A stretch of 64,000 nt of DNA from Chryseobacterium indicum (GTDB lineage: Bacteria > Bacteroidota > Bacteroidia > Flavobacteriales > Weeksellaceae): the NCBI RefSeq assembly GCF_021504595.1, contig NZ_JACSGT010000001.1, positions 3,038,001 through 3,102,000 on the forward strand, in the 5' to 3' direction. Positions 27,481 through 36,071 of the stretch are shown here, one piece after another; the first letter of the stretch is position 1; each line of letters begins with the position of its first letter. The position numbers and the translations under genes were made by a program. Under the pieces are notes generated by a model. That model saw nothing but the letters and a program-made list of their open reading frames with translations, searched no databases and had not been told where the DNA came from.

Positions 27481-28656
27481 ATGACAAAACAATTATTTAT
27501 TGTTGTATTGATGAGTCTATTCACCACAAAAGCTTTTGCTGCAGATTTGTATGTTAGAAATGGAGGAGCAGGAGGAGCTTATTCTACTGTAACAGCTGCT
27601 ATTAATGCGGCGGCAGAAGGAGATCGTATCATTATTCAGCCGAAAACCAATGGTTCTGCTTACGTTGAAAACCTTACGATAAACAAATCTTTAACATTTG
27701 TTTCCGAAACCGCCTATAATAGATATTTTATACAGGGAACAATTACTATTACTCCTGCTGCAGGAAGAGTTGTAACCATCAGCAGCTTAAGCTCGGGTAA
27801 CTTTACTATTTATAATATAGTGGCTGGTGGAGCAACAACAGGAGGCAGAACGACGATCAATCTTCTTAACTGTTACCTGAATAATGTGAATACTAACCAA
27901 GCTAATACAACTACAAATATTTCTGGATGTACCGTTTCTGGGGCAATTGCGTTTTCACATGGAAGATGCACCGCAAACAAAGCCCAAAATATCATTATAA
28001 ATTCTTCAGCCTCAGATACCAGTCTCGCCACTTCGGATGTAGAAGTTTATGGGAATATATCTAGTTTTGGTATTACACATTCACAATCCAATTACATTTT
28101 TAAGTTCTACAATAACTTTTTAAGCGCAATAACGGTGCTTGCAATTAAAACGGGTAGCTCCAATGAGATTATCAATAATACCGTTTATAATCCTAATGGA
28201 ACTGATGTGGCTCCATTCTACATCAATTTAAACAATGGAAATACAGGAAATATTGCCATCATGAATAATGCATCTTCCTTCGTATCTGGTGTGACAAATA
28301 CCTGTATTTATAATAACAATAACGCAACAGTAACGGCAACATATAATATGTTTACTAATGCATTTTTAACAGAGGGTAATGTAACGCAAAGTAACAATAC
28401 AGGGTCTGCTAACATGAATTTTAGTAATGTTAACTATACTGTAACAGGAATGAATGTAAATGCAGGAAATACCGATTTAGATTATACCGATTTAGATTTA
28501 ACAAGAAATGATATTGGGCACTATGGAGGTTCAAACAGTTGGTCTAATTATTGGCCGATAGATAATGCCGGCAAACCACAGGTTAATTATCTTTTAACTC
28601 CTAGATCTGTTTCTGGTGGTACCTTAAATATTAGTGGATCAGCATTTTCCAGATAA
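27481..28656 (+). CDS. Secreted beta-helix-like protein, function unknown
   Basis: A 391-residue protein with a clear signal peptide (residues 1-20, cleavage near AFA-AD). The mature part begins LYVRNGGAGGAYSTV and is rich in Asn, Thr, Gly and short repeated strands (INNTVYNPNG, GNIAIMNNA), which is typical of right-handed parallel beta-helix proteins. I see no catalytic motif. The last residues (SGGTLNISGSAF) do not form a complete type IX sorting domain. It is followed after 18 bases by the RCC1-repeat protein gene, so the two are probably co-transcribed. A polysaccharide-binding or adhesive surface role is a guess. Confidence 0.7.
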   Translation: MTKQLFIVVLMSLFTTKAFAADLYVRNGGAGGAYSTVTAAINAAAEGDRIIIQPKTNGSAYVENLTINKSLTFVSETAYNRYFIQGTITITPAAGRVVTISSLSSGNFTIYNIVAGGATTGGRTTINLLNCYLNNVNTNQANTTTNISGCTVSGAIAFSHGRCTANKAQNIIINSSASDTSLATSDVEVYGNISSFGITHSQSNYIFKFYNNFLSAITVLAIKTGSSNEIINNTVYNPNGTDVAPFYINLNNGNTGNIAIMNNASSFVSGVTNTCIYNNNNATVTATYNMFTNAFLTEGNVTQSNNTGSANMNFSNVNYTVTGMNVNAGNTDLDYTDLDLTRNDIGHYGGSNSWSNYWPIDNAGKPQVNYLLTPRSVSGGTLNISGSAFSR

Positions 28657-28674
28657 TTCTTAAGTATATAAAGT

Positions 28675-30519
28675 ATGAGAAAATATATTTACAGTATTAT
28701 TGCTTTGCTTATGGTAACATTGTGTTCTGCGCAATTATATGTAAGTCAGGCAGAGTATTTTTGGGATACCGACCCAGGAACAGGAAATGGAACTCCGGTT
28801 TTGGCAACAGACGGAAATCTCAATAGTGCCTTTGAATATTTAACGAAAACAGGCATTGCAACACCTGGAAATGGATTACATAAATTATGTCTCCGTGTTA
28901 AAGATAATACGGGAGTCTGGGGACCGGTTTTTACTAATATTATTAATGTTCAGCAAAATAATACATCCACAATAATGGCTGTTTCACAAGCCGAATACTT
29001 TTGGGATACAGATCCCGGAACAGGAAACGGAACTCAGGTTTTAGCAACTGACGGGAATTTTGACAGCACTTATGAACAACTAACCAAAACAGGAATCAAC
29101 TTACCATCTGCGGGATTACATGTTTTTAATATTCGTGTTAAAGATAATTCAGGAGTTTGGGGCCCAGTCTTTAAAAATGTAATTAATATTCAGTCAGCCA
29201 CTGTTTCAGGTTGTTGGAAAATGATAAGTGCAGGTAATACTCATTCGATGGGAATTAAAACAGATGGAACTCTTTGGGGTTGGGGAGAGAATTCTTTAGG
29301 ACAGCTTGGCGACGGAACAAGTATTTCTAGAAATGTTCCGGTACAAATTGGAACTGCGAATAATTGGCAAAAGATTTTTGCTGGTCAGCAATATTCTGTT
29401 GGGATTAAAACTGACGGAACACTTTGGGCATGGGGTTATAATAATATAGGACAATTAGGAGATGGTACCTTTGTCAATAGAATCGTCCCTGTGCAAATCG
29501 GAAATTCTACAGATTGGATAAATGTTTCCGTTGGAAATGGATCAAATCTGGCAATTAAGTCTAACGGTACCCTTTGGGGGTGGGGGAATAATTTTAAAGG
29601 TCAACTTGGAGATGGTACAACCGTTGACAAAAATGTTCCTACTCAAATAGGTACAGCCACAAATTGGAAAACGGTTGATATAGGAGAAGGTTTTTCTTTA
29701 GCTATAAAAAATAATGGAACGCTTTGGACTTGGGGATATAATGACTATGGACAACTAGGTGATGGTACTACATCAAATCGACTTTTACCAGGACAAATCG
29801 GAACAGATGTTGATTGGGCTGACGTAGCAGCAGGATATTCACATAGTGTTGCAAGAAAAGGAAATGGTATTCTATATACATGGGGAAACAATAGTTCTGG
29901 GCAATTGGGTGATGGAACGAATATAAACAGATATACACCAATAGCTGTACATGATGGTATTCAAAGTATTGATGCTGGTTGGTATAATACAATTGGAGTA
30001 AGTATGTTTGGAAATATGTTTTCTTGCGGACATAATCTTTTTGGTCAATTGGGAGATGGTACCAATAATAATAGAAACTGGATTTCTGTAGGAAATGCAA
30101 CTAATCATAAATCAGTTTCGGCGGGAGCTTTTCATACTTTATCTTTAGATACAAATAATAATCTGAAATCTTGCGGAATTAATGAACAGGGAAGATTAGG
30201 TGATGGTACCCTAATTAATAAAAATACTCTTACAGCAATTGCATGTCCTATAAGTAACCTTGCTGTTGATGAATTCATACCTACAGTAGAGAATTTAAAA
30301 GTTTTTCCAAATCCGGTAAATGATATATTGAATATCTCTTCTGATCAAAAAATAATCTCGATAACAGTTTTCAATGCATCAGGACAATTAATAATATCCA
30401 AAGTAATCAATGATAAAAAAACAGCCATTGATGTTTCTGGCTTATTATCGGGAGTTTACACGGTGAAAATAGATGCCGGTGATAAAAATGTGAAAACAGT
30501 GAAAGTGATTAAAAGATAA
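28675..30519 (+). CDS. RCC1-repeat secreted protein with type IX secretion sorting domain
   Basis: A 614-residue protein. Signal peptide at 1-19. Two tandem copies of an about 80-residue unit follow (AEYFWDTDPGTGNG near 27 and again near 106). Then come seven or eight RCC1-like blades of about 50 residues, each with a GTLWGWG..QLGDGT core, between about 175 and 525, likely a beta-propeller. The last 75 residues (from LKVFPNPVNDIL to KVIKR) form a type A C-terminal sorting domain, so it should cross the outer membrane by the type IX system and be attached or released. Binding partner unknown. A convergent terminator follows. Confidence 0.88.
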   Translation: MRKYIYSIIALLMVTLCSAQLYVSQAEYFWDTDPGTGNGTPVLATDGNLNSAFEYLTKTGIATPGNGLHKLCLRVKDNTGVWGPVFTNIINVQQNNTSTIMAVSQAEYFWDTDPGTGNGTQVLATDGNFDSTYEQLTKTGINLPSAGLHVFNIRVKDNSGVWGPVFKNVINIQSATVSGCWKMISAGNTHSMGIKTDGTLWGWGENSLGQLGDGTSISRNVPVQIGTANNWQKIFAGQQYSVGIKTDGTLWAWGYNNIGQLGDGTFVNRIVPVQIGNSTDWINVSVGNGSNLAIKSNGTLWGWGNNFKGQLGDGTTVDKNVPTQIGTATNWKTVDIGEGFSLAIKNNGTLWTWGYNDYGQLGDGTTSNRLLPGQIGTDVDWADVAAGYSHSVARKGNGILYTWGNNSSGQLGDGTNINRYTPIAVHDGIQSIDAGWYNTIGVSMFGNMFSCGHNLFGQLGDGTNNNRNWISVGNATNHKSVSAGAFHTLSLDTNNNLKSCGINEQGRLGDGTLINKNTLTAIACPISNLAVDEFIPTVENLKVFPNPVNDILNISSDQKIISITVFNASGQLIISKVINDKKTAIDVSGLLSGVYTVKIDAGDKNVKTVKVIKR

Positions 30520-30571
30520 TTTTCACCAATAATAGACACGTGATGATTACCTATTTTGGTTCTTAATAAAT

Positions 30572-30600
30572 AAAGGCTGTTCTTCGGGGCAGCCTTTGTT
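30572..30600. terminator. Convergent terminator between RCC1 gene and DUF3276 gene
   Basis: AAAGGCTG (30572-30579) pairs with CAGCCTTT (30590-30597) around a TTCTTCGGGG loop, with a T-rich flank on both strands. Confidence 0.7.
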
Positions 30601-30644
30601 ATTTACATTTTAGAATTAAAATGATATTATTTTTTCATAACCAC

Positions 30645-30672
30645 AAAAAAAGCACCCTTTTTCAGATGCTTG
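30645..30672 (-). terminator. Terminator of the DUF3276 gene
   Basis: On the minus strand AAGCA and TGCTT pair across a loop and are followed by seven T, shortly after the stop at 30694. Confidence 0.5.
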
Positions 30673-30693
30673 TGTTTTTAGAATTATTCTTTT

Positions 30694-31029
30694 TTAAACT
30701 TCGTCGTCAGAATCGATGGTGTAAGATCTGCTTTTGAAGTCTTTGTCGTGTTTTTCTGATATTACATCCTCACCCTTCTCGTTAATGATGAAATCTGTGG
30801 ACTCATTAAACATCTCCTGAAAACTCTTAAAATCTTCCTTGTAAAGGTAAATTTTATGCTTCTCGAATGTAGCTTCTCCATTCTCTCCGAAATTCTTCTT
30901 ACTTTCTGTAATCGTAAGATAATAATCTCCTGCTTTCGTCTCGCGCACATCAAAGAAATAAGTTCTTCTCCCTGCTTTTAACACCTTCGTGAAAATTTCA
31001 TTTTCATGGCGTTCCTTGTATTCACTCAT
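30694..31029 (-). CDS. DUF3276 (PUR-alpha-like) family protein
   Basis: A 111-residue Bacteroidota protein of the DUF3276 family, structurally a PUR-type nucleic-acid-binding domain. The N-terminal half has the TYFFDVRETKAGDYYLTI strand pair typical of the family and the C terminus is acidic (DSDDEV). It probably binds single-stranded DNA or RNA; no specific role is known to me. It has its own promoter at 31059-31088. A 3'-end remnant of a second copy lies at 26.7 kb. Confidence 0.88.
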   Translation of the reverse strand: MSEYKERHENEIFTKVLKAGRRTYFFDVRETKAGDYYLTITESKKNFGENGEATFEKHKIYLYKEDFKSFQEMFNESTDFIINEKGEDVISEKHDKDFKSRSYTIDSDDEV

Positions 31030-31058
31030 TGTTAGATATTTTTTAATCTTGTTAAGAA

Positions 31059-31088
31059 CAAATATAAAAGTTTTCTTTTAATCACAAA
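31059..31088 (-). promoter_or_regulatory. Promoter of the DUF3276 gene
   Basis: Minus-strand TATATTTG (31059-31066) with TTTG (31085-31088) 18 bases upstream matches the Bacteroidota -33/-7 pattern well. Confidence 0.7.
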
Positions 31089-31128
31089 ATTTTTTTTATG
31101 ATTTATTTAACATTTGTGAACGATTCTG

Positions 31129-32790
31129 CTATGCTGTTACGGAATTGTTAATTTCGGTTAAGTTGAGGATTTTGTCGGCTCTCTGTGCGCTAGACTCTCT
31201 GTGTGTGATGATTATAGAAGTTGCATTACGGATTTTTCGGTCTATATTTTCAAGAATGTTCTGTTCTGTTTCAGTGTCCAGAGCAGAGAGAGAATCATCA
31301 AAAATAATGATGTTCGGATCTTTAATCAGCGCTCTGGCAATACAGATTCGCTGTTTCTGACCTCCGGAAAGCATGACGCCACGCTCTCCAACCATGGTTT
31401 GGTACTGTTCTTTGAATTCAACAATATTTTTGTCGACATCAGCAATTTTAGCGTATTCCACCACTTTTTCGTGGGAAGATCTGTCGATGGCAAAACCGAT
31501 GTTATTTTCAATAGAATCCGAAAAAAGATAACTTTCCTGAGGAATATATCCGATGAAATTTCTGTAGTTTTCTAAATTATGTTCCTTTAAATTTTTACCG
31601 TCAATTAAAATTTCACCTTCCGTAGGATCAATCAAACGGCAGAGAAGCAAGGCAATCGTAGATTTTCCGCTTCCTGTTTTTCCCATGATGGCTAGAGATT
31701 CTCCGGCTTTAAGAGTAAAACTTAAATTATCCAGAGCTCTGATTCCCGTATTCGGATAAACATAAGAAACATTTCGGAACTCAATATCGCCTTTAATTTC
31801 ATAATTGTCGAAGTTCTTATTAACGATTTCAGATTTTTTATCCATGAATTCGTTAATTCTCTGCATGGAAGCTTCTGCTCTCTGATTCACGGAGGTAACC
31901 CAGCCAACCATTGAGAAAGGGAAAATAAGCGTATTGATGTACATGAAAAAATCAGCAATTTTCCCAATGCTTAATTCTCCTGCAATATATTTCTGTCCTC
32001 CGATCCAGATAATGGCAACATTCAGCAAACCAATAACGAATAAAATAATCGTAAAGAAATAAGCTTCCGTTTTTGCCAGATCCAATGCTTTGTTCTGATA
32101 GTCGGTTACCTTCGTACCATAATTTTTTTTGATATAATTTTCCCTTGCAAAAAATTTCACCACGCGGATTCCCGAAAAACTATCCTGTACAAAAGTAGAA
32201 ATTGCCGACTGGCTTTTCTGCATGATCTTCGATTTCTGATTGATAATTGAGCTTACCTTGTAAATAGCAAAGGATAAAATCGGAAGGGGTAGTAAAGTCC
32301 AGAGTGTCATCGAGACATCCGTAGTAAGCATATAAATTGCTGTGATTACCACAAGAACAATTAAATTGGCAACATACATCACTCCCGGACCGAGATACAT
32401 CCTTACTGCAACCACATCTTCACTTAAACGGTTCATTAAATCTCCGATCGTGGTTTGCTTATAATCCGTTAAAGATAGATCCTGATAATGTCTGTAGATT
32501 TTATTTTTAAGTTCATATTCTATTCTTCTTGAAGCCACAATAATCGTCTGTCGCATCATAAAGGTGAAAAATCCGGTGAGTAAAGAACAGCCGACAATAA
32601 TGGCAACATAGATTAAAACCTGTCTGTTGAATCCTAAATTCCCGTTTTTCGTAAGCTCGTCCACAGATTTTCCTACAAACTGAACCTTATATATGTTGAA
32701 AAAATTACTTGCAATGATGAATAATACTCCCCAGAACAACAATATTTTGTGCTTCCAGAAATAGGGGTTTAATGTTTTTAGCGCTTTCAT
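31129..32790 (-). CDS. ABC exporter, fused permease and ATPase (MsbA/LmrA type)
   Basis: A 553-residue half-transporter. Six membrane helices lie between about 15 and 300. The nucleotide-binding domain has Walker A GKTGSGKST near 370, signature LSGGQ, Walker B IIIFDDS and the D-loop SALD, with His in ITHRES. The residue after the Walker B Asp is Asp instead of the usual catalytic Glu, which occurs in some exporters and can weaken hydrolysis. It would act as a homo- or heterodimer in the inner membrane, exporting lipid or drug-like substrates. A TAATTTTG promoter box is at 32800-32807. It points away from nusB. Substrate unknown. Confidence 0.88.
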   Translation of the reverse strand: MKALKTLNPYFWKHKILLFWGVLFIIASNFFNIYKVQFVGKSVDELTKNGNLGFNRQVLIYVAIIVGCSLLTGFFTFMMRQTIIVASRRIEYELKNKIYRHYQDLSLTDYKQTTIGDLMNRLSEDVVAVRMYLGPGVMYVANLIVLVVITAIYMLTTDVSMTLWTLLPLPILSFAIYKVSSIINQKSKIMQKSQSAISTFVQDSFSGIRVVKFFARENYIKKNYGTKVTDYQNKALDLAKTEAYFFTIILFVIGLLNVAIIWIGGQKYIAGELSIGKIADFFMYINTLIFPFSMVGWVTSVNQRAEASMQRINEFMDKKSEIVNKNFDNYEIKGDIEFRNVSYVYPNTGIRALDNLSFTLKAGESLAIMGKTGSGKSTIALLLCRLIDPTEGEILIDGKNLKEHNLENYRNFIGYIPQESYLFSDSIENNIGFAIDRSSHEKVVEYAKIADVDKNIVEFKEQYQTMVGERGVMLSGGQKQRICIARALIKDPNIIIFDDSLSALDTETEQNILENIDRKIRNATSIIITHRESSAQRADKILNLTEINNSVTA

Positions 32791-32799
32791 AAAGTTTCA

Positions 32800-32807
32800 C
32801 AAAATTA
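32800..32807 (-). promoter_or_regulatory. TAnnTTTG promoter box of the ABC exporter gene
   Basis: Minus-strand TAATTTTG, 10 bases before the start codon. Confidence 0.5.
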
Positions 32808-32851
32808 CAAAAATCACCTCAGACTACGAATTTCATAAATTTTAAATTTCG

Positions 32852-32859
32852 TATCTTTG
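32852..32859 (+). promoter_or_regulatory. TAnnTTTG promoter box of nusB
   Basis: TATCTTTG, 22 bases before the nusB start codon. Confidence 0.6.
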
Positions 32860-32881
32860 CACCCATTAAAAAGCTCTTTGA

Positions 32882-33787
32882 ATGTTAGGAAGACGACAAA
32901 TCCGTGAAAAAGTAGTACAGACTGTGTATTCTTATTACCAGAATCCTGTAAAGTTTGATGTATTAGAGAAAAATATGTTCGCCGGAATAGAGAAAATCTA
33001 TCATCTCTACATCTACCAGTTGAACTTTTTGGTTGCGCTGAAAGAACTGGCAGAAAATCAGATTGAGATCGGTAAAAACAAATACATCAAAACCGATGCT
33101 GACATTAATCCTAACCAAAAATTCATCAACAATCAAGTTTTAATTAAATTGGAAGAAAATCCTGAGAGATTATTTTTCACAGGACAGCACAAACAATTGA
33201 AATGGGATCTGCATGATGATCTTTTGGTAAAAACTTTCCAGAGAATGTCTGCCGGAAAGCGTTATCAGGATTTTATGAAAGAAGAAGGATATTCTTTTGA
33301 GGAAGATCAGAAGTTTATCGGGAAATTATTCTTAAGATACATTGCTGAAAACGATGATTTTCATGATTATCTTGGTGATAAAGAACTTTCATGGTATGAT
33401 GATATCCACATCGCGAATTCAATGGTTCAGAAGACCATCGGTTTCCTGAAAGAAGATGAAGAAAGCCGTACTTTAATTAAAATGATTAAAGATGAAGATG
33501 ATAAAACTTTCGCGATGAAACTTCTGAGAAACACGTTGGACAGTTGGGAAAACAACGAAAAGAAACTGGAAGAAAGACTGGAAAACTGGGATCTTGAAAG
33601 AGTTTCTCTCATGGATAAAGTCATTTTATCGACGGCAATGGCGGAGCTGGACAATTTTCCTTTTACCCCTTCAAGAGTTATCATTAATGAATATATCGAG
33701 ATCGCTAAAGTTTTCGCAACAGACCGCTCCAATATTTTCATTAACGGAATTTTAGATAAATATTGTAAAGATTTAAACAGAATATAA
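32882..33787 (+). CDS. nusB: Transcription antitermination factor NusB
   Basis: A 301-residue NusB of the long Bacteroidota type. The N-terminus (MLGRRQIREKVVQTVYSYYQ) and the C-terminal all-helical NusB domain (about 190-298, with DKVILSTAMAEL and NIFINGILDKY) are characteristic; the central helical region is the lineage-specific extension. NusB joins the NusE (S10)-containing complex that binds boxA in rRNA leaders. It is followed after 11 bases by a DUF1573 lipoprotein gene and then yajC, an arrangement I have seen described for flavobacteria. Start is ATG, 22 bases after a promoter box. Confidence 0.93.
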   Translation: MLGRRQIREKVVQTVYSYYQNPVKFDVLEKNMFAGIEKIYHLYIYQLNFLVALKELAENQIEIGKNKYIKTDADINPNQKFINNQVLIKLEENPERLFFTGQHKQLKWDLHDDLLVKTFQRMSAGKRYQDFMKEEGYSFEEDQKFIGKLFLRYIAENDDFHDYLGDKELSWYDDIHIANSMVQKTIGFLKEDEESRTLIKMIKDEDDKTFAMKLLRNTLDSWENNEKKLEERLENWDLERVSLMDKVILSTAMAELDNFPFTPSRVIINEYIEIAKVFATDRSNIFINGILDKYCKDLNRI

Positions 33788-33798
33788 ATTATCTTCAT

Positions 33799-34296
33799 AT
33801 GAAAAAGACATTATCCATCATTGCTTTGTCTGTCATAGGCTTTGGATTCGTTTCCTGCAAAAAAGAAAATAAAGAAGTTACAGGAACTGAAACTGCTGCT
33901 TCAACGCCTGCAGCAAAGGGAGACTCTGCTGCTGTAGCTCCGGTTTCAGGAGAAACAACTGCGGCTCCGGCTTCCAATCAGCCACTCACTACGGTTGCAC
34001 TTTCTGAAAACAATTTTGATTTCGGAAAAATTAAAAAAGGTGATAAAGTAGAGCACGTTTACGAAATTACCAATACCGGAACAAATCCTTTGGTTATCTC
34101 TAAAGTAAAGCCCGGATGCGGATGTACAGCTCCTGATTTTACAAAAGACCCGATTATGCCGGGTAAAAAAGGAAAAATTACTTTGCGCTTCGATTCCACA
34201 AACTTCGACGGAAATGTTAACAAATTTGCTGATGTTTTCGCAAACGTAGAAAAAGCTCCGATCCGAATCAATTTCACAGCTAATATTCAACCATAA
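33799..34296 (+). CDS. DUF1573 lipoprotein
   Basis: A 165-residue lipoprotein. Signal peptide with lipobox ending FVSC (Cys20), a low-complexity Ala/Thr/Ser linker to about residue 65, then a DUF1573 domain with FDFGKIKKGD, an immunoglobulin-like fold and the conserved GCGCTAPD motif. Likely anchored to a membrane and facing the periplasm or surface. Function of the family is unknown. Co-transcribed with nusB (11 bases upstream) and yajC (4 bases downstream). Confidence 0.85.
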   Translation: MKKTLSIIALSVIGFGFVSCKKENKEVTGTETAASTPAAKGDSAAVAPVSGETTAAPASNQPLTTVALSENNFDFGKIKKGDKVEHVYEITNTGTNPLVISKVKPGCGCTAPDFTKDPIMPGKKGKITLRFDSTNFDGNVNKFADVFANVEKAPIRINFTANIQP

Positions 34297-34300
34297 GATC

Positions 34301-34669
34301 ATGAATTTATTATCCATATTTTTACAGACACAGCCACAAGGCGGCGGAGGAATGATGATGATCATGATGGGGGTGATGGTGGTAGGTTTCTACTTCCTGA
34401 TGATCAGACCTCAGATGAGAAAGCAGAAGCAGGAAAAAAACTTCCAGGAAACTCTTAAAGTGGGGACAAGAGTGGTTCTTACTTCCGGACTTCACGGAAG
34501 AATTGCTCAGGTTCAGGAGGATGGTTTCGTTATTGAAACATTATCAGGAAAGCTGAAATTCGAAAAAGCTGCGGTTTCCAGAGAGTTTACGGAAGCGCGT
34601 TTCGGAGATAAATCCAAGACTTCTGATAAAGCGGAAGACAAAAAAGAAATCGAAACTGAGAAAAAATAA
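34301..34669 (+). CDS. yajC: Preprotein translocase subunit YajC
   Basis: A 122-residue single-span membrane protein. A Gly-rich start, one helix (about residues 17-37), then the conserved FYFLMIRPQ motif and a cytosolic domain with GTRVVLTSGLHGRIA. YajC associates with SecDF-YidC in Sec export. It starts 4 bases after the DUF1573 gene and is followed by a strong terminator, so it ends the nusB operon. Confidence 0.93.
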   Translation: MNLLSIFLQTQPQGGGGMMMIMMGVMVVGFYFLMIRPQMRKQKQEKNFQETLKVGTRVVLTSGLHGRIAQVQEDGFVIETLSGKLKFEKAAVSREFTEARFGDKSKTSDKAEDKKEIETEKK

Positions 34670-34692
34670 TTTTTCAGTTTTTAAAATATTTC

Positions 34693-34735
34693 GTTTCGGC
34701 GGGGTGAGCAAAGCTCACCCCGCCGAAACTTTTTT
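34693..34735 (+). terminator. Strong terminator of the nusB-yajC operon
   Basis: A perfect 17-bp GC-rich stem (34693-34709 with 34713-34729) with an AAA loop and a T-run. Confidence 0.9.
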
Positions 34736-34817
34736 ATATGAATACTTTTCGATTTTAATATATGGAAAGGTTATCCTTCGTAGGAATTTAACCTACAATT
34801 ATTCTTGACGTAGGATT

Positions 34818-34925
34818 GTCATTCTGACTGCAGCGAAGCGAAGAGAAGAATCCAACTTAATAATCTTAACTCCTCAACTGAATCTTAACGGTTTAAAAAT
34901 AGATTTCTCCTAACGTCGAAATGAC
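34818..34925. repeat. MITE/REP-like element with GTCATT ... AATGAC ends
   Basis: GTCATTCTGAC with GCAGCGAAGCGAAGAGAAG on the left and GTCGAAATGAC on the right form inverted ends. Similar extragenic elements are common in Bacteroidota. It overlaps the first unit of the tandem repeat that follows. Confidence 0.5.
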
Positions 34926-35260
34926 AAAATACGTTAAACATATTTGTCGGTATTCGTGAAAAAAACATTCGTGCAATTCGTGTTTAAAAAAAATCTCTGA
35001 AATATTAAAAGCGAAGCTTCTACCTTAATAATCTTAACTCCTCAACTCAATCTTAACGGTTTAAAAAATAGATTTTTCCTTCGTCGAAATGACAGGAGAG
35101 CATTTAGCAATTGTGTTTATTCGTGAAAACCATTTGTGCAATTCGTGTTTAAAAAAAATCTCTGAAATATTAAAAGCGAAGCTTCTACCTTAATAATCTT
35201 AACTCCTCAACTAAAATCTTAACGGTTTAAAAATAGATTTCTCCTCCTTCGAAATAACAA
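34856..35260. repeat. Tandem repeat, about 2.4 units of 165-168 bases
   Basis: CTTAATAATCTTAACTCCTC recurs at 34856, 35024 and 35189, each followed by AATCTTAACGGTTTAAAA, ATAGATTT and a GAAATGAC- or GAAATAAC-type end. Two full units carry TTCGTGCAATTCGTG-like text and GCGAAGCTTCTAC before the next unit. There is no reading frame across it; it fills the gene-free stretch between yajC and the SDR gene. Confidence 0.85.
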
Positions 35261-35295
35261 AAATTGCGGTAAATCTTTGTGCCATTATTGAAAAT

Positions 35296-35327
35296 CTTTG
35301 TGTTATTTGTGGTTTAAGTTATCTTTG
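35296..35327 (+). promoter_or_regulatory. Promoter of the SDR gene, nearly leaderless
   Basis: TTTG at 35296-35299 and TATCTTTG at 35320-35327 are 20 bases apart. The ATG follows after 4 bases, so transcription would start at or near the start codon. Confidence 0.6.
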
Positions 35328-35331
35328 CTCC

Positions 35332-36063
35332 ATGAATCAAAACACAAACAAAACCGTTCTCATTTTAGGCGCGAATTCCGATGTTGCAAAACAGGCAGCG
35401 AAACAATACGTCGAAAAAGGATTTTCCGTTATTGCCGCTTCCCGAAATACAAAATCTTTAGAACAATTTGTTTCAGAACATAATCTGAATTCCAAAGTGA
35501 AGGTTTTATCTTTTGATGCTGTTGATTTTGATTCTCACCAGAAATTTTATAATGAACTTCCTGTAAAACCTCATATTGTGGTCTATGCTGCAGGTTTTTT
35601 AGTGGATAATGAAACCGCTTTGATAGACTTCAAAGGCACTCAGCAAATGATGCTGGTCAATTATATGGGAGCCGTTTCTATTCTGAATATTATTGCAACG
35701 GATAAAAACAATAAAAATCTCGAAAGAATTGTCGGTTTATCTTCGCTTTCGGGAGTTCGCGGGAGAAAAAGCAATTTTGTTTACGGCAGTACAAAAGCTG
35801 CTTTTACTACGTATTTAGCTGGCTTAAGACAGGAATTGGCTTCAAGAAATATAAAAGTCAATGCTTTGGTGATTGGCTACATTCGTACAAAAATCAATGA
35901 AGGTTTACAGTTGAATGAATCTTTAATGATGGAACCTGATTATGTAGCAAAACATATCGTAAACGCAGGAAATTCTTTCACTATTGTTCCGAATTTTAAA
36001 TGGAAAATCATTTATCTGATTTTGAAAATGCTGCCTGAAAGTCTGGTGGCGAAACTTCCTTAA
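35332..36063 (+). CDS. Short-chain dehydrogenase/reductase
   Basis: A 243-residue classical SDR. The nucleotide-binding start reads LILGANSDVAKQ (GAxSDxA variant of the Gly-rich loop), followed by an NAAG-like YAAG, a catalytic Ser in SSLSG and the YGSTK active-site Tyr/Lys. NAD(P)H-dependent reduction or oxidation of a small alcohol/ketone is expected; the substrate is not visible. The GANSDVA loop resembles reductases of sugar-lipid metabolism, but that is weak evidence. It is followed by a small hypothetical gene after 8 bases. Confidence 0.85.
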   Translation: MNQNTNKTVLILGANSDVAKQAAKQYVEKGFSVIAASRNTKSLEQFVSEHNLNSKVKVLSFDAVDFDSHQKFYNELPVKPHIVVYAAGFLVDNETALIDFKGTQQMMLVNYMGAVSILNIIATDKNNKNLERIVGLSSLSGVRGRKSNFVYGSTKAAFTTYLAGLRQELASRNIKVNALVIGYIRTKINEGLQLNESLMMEPDYVAKHIVNAGNSFTIVPNFKWKIIYLILKMLPESLVAKLP

Positions 36064-36071
36064 CTCATACT

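Noticed and set aside
31129..32790. ABC exporter as a second exporter of the peptide
   Set aside because: It is on the other strand, has its own promoter, lies beyond the secreted-protein locus and is of the general MsbA/LmrA type; no link to the peptide operon is visible.
34856..35260. Repeats resembling a CRISPR array
   Set aside because: Units are 165-168 bases with no short-repeat/spacer pattern and no cas genes nearby; this is a long tandem repeat.
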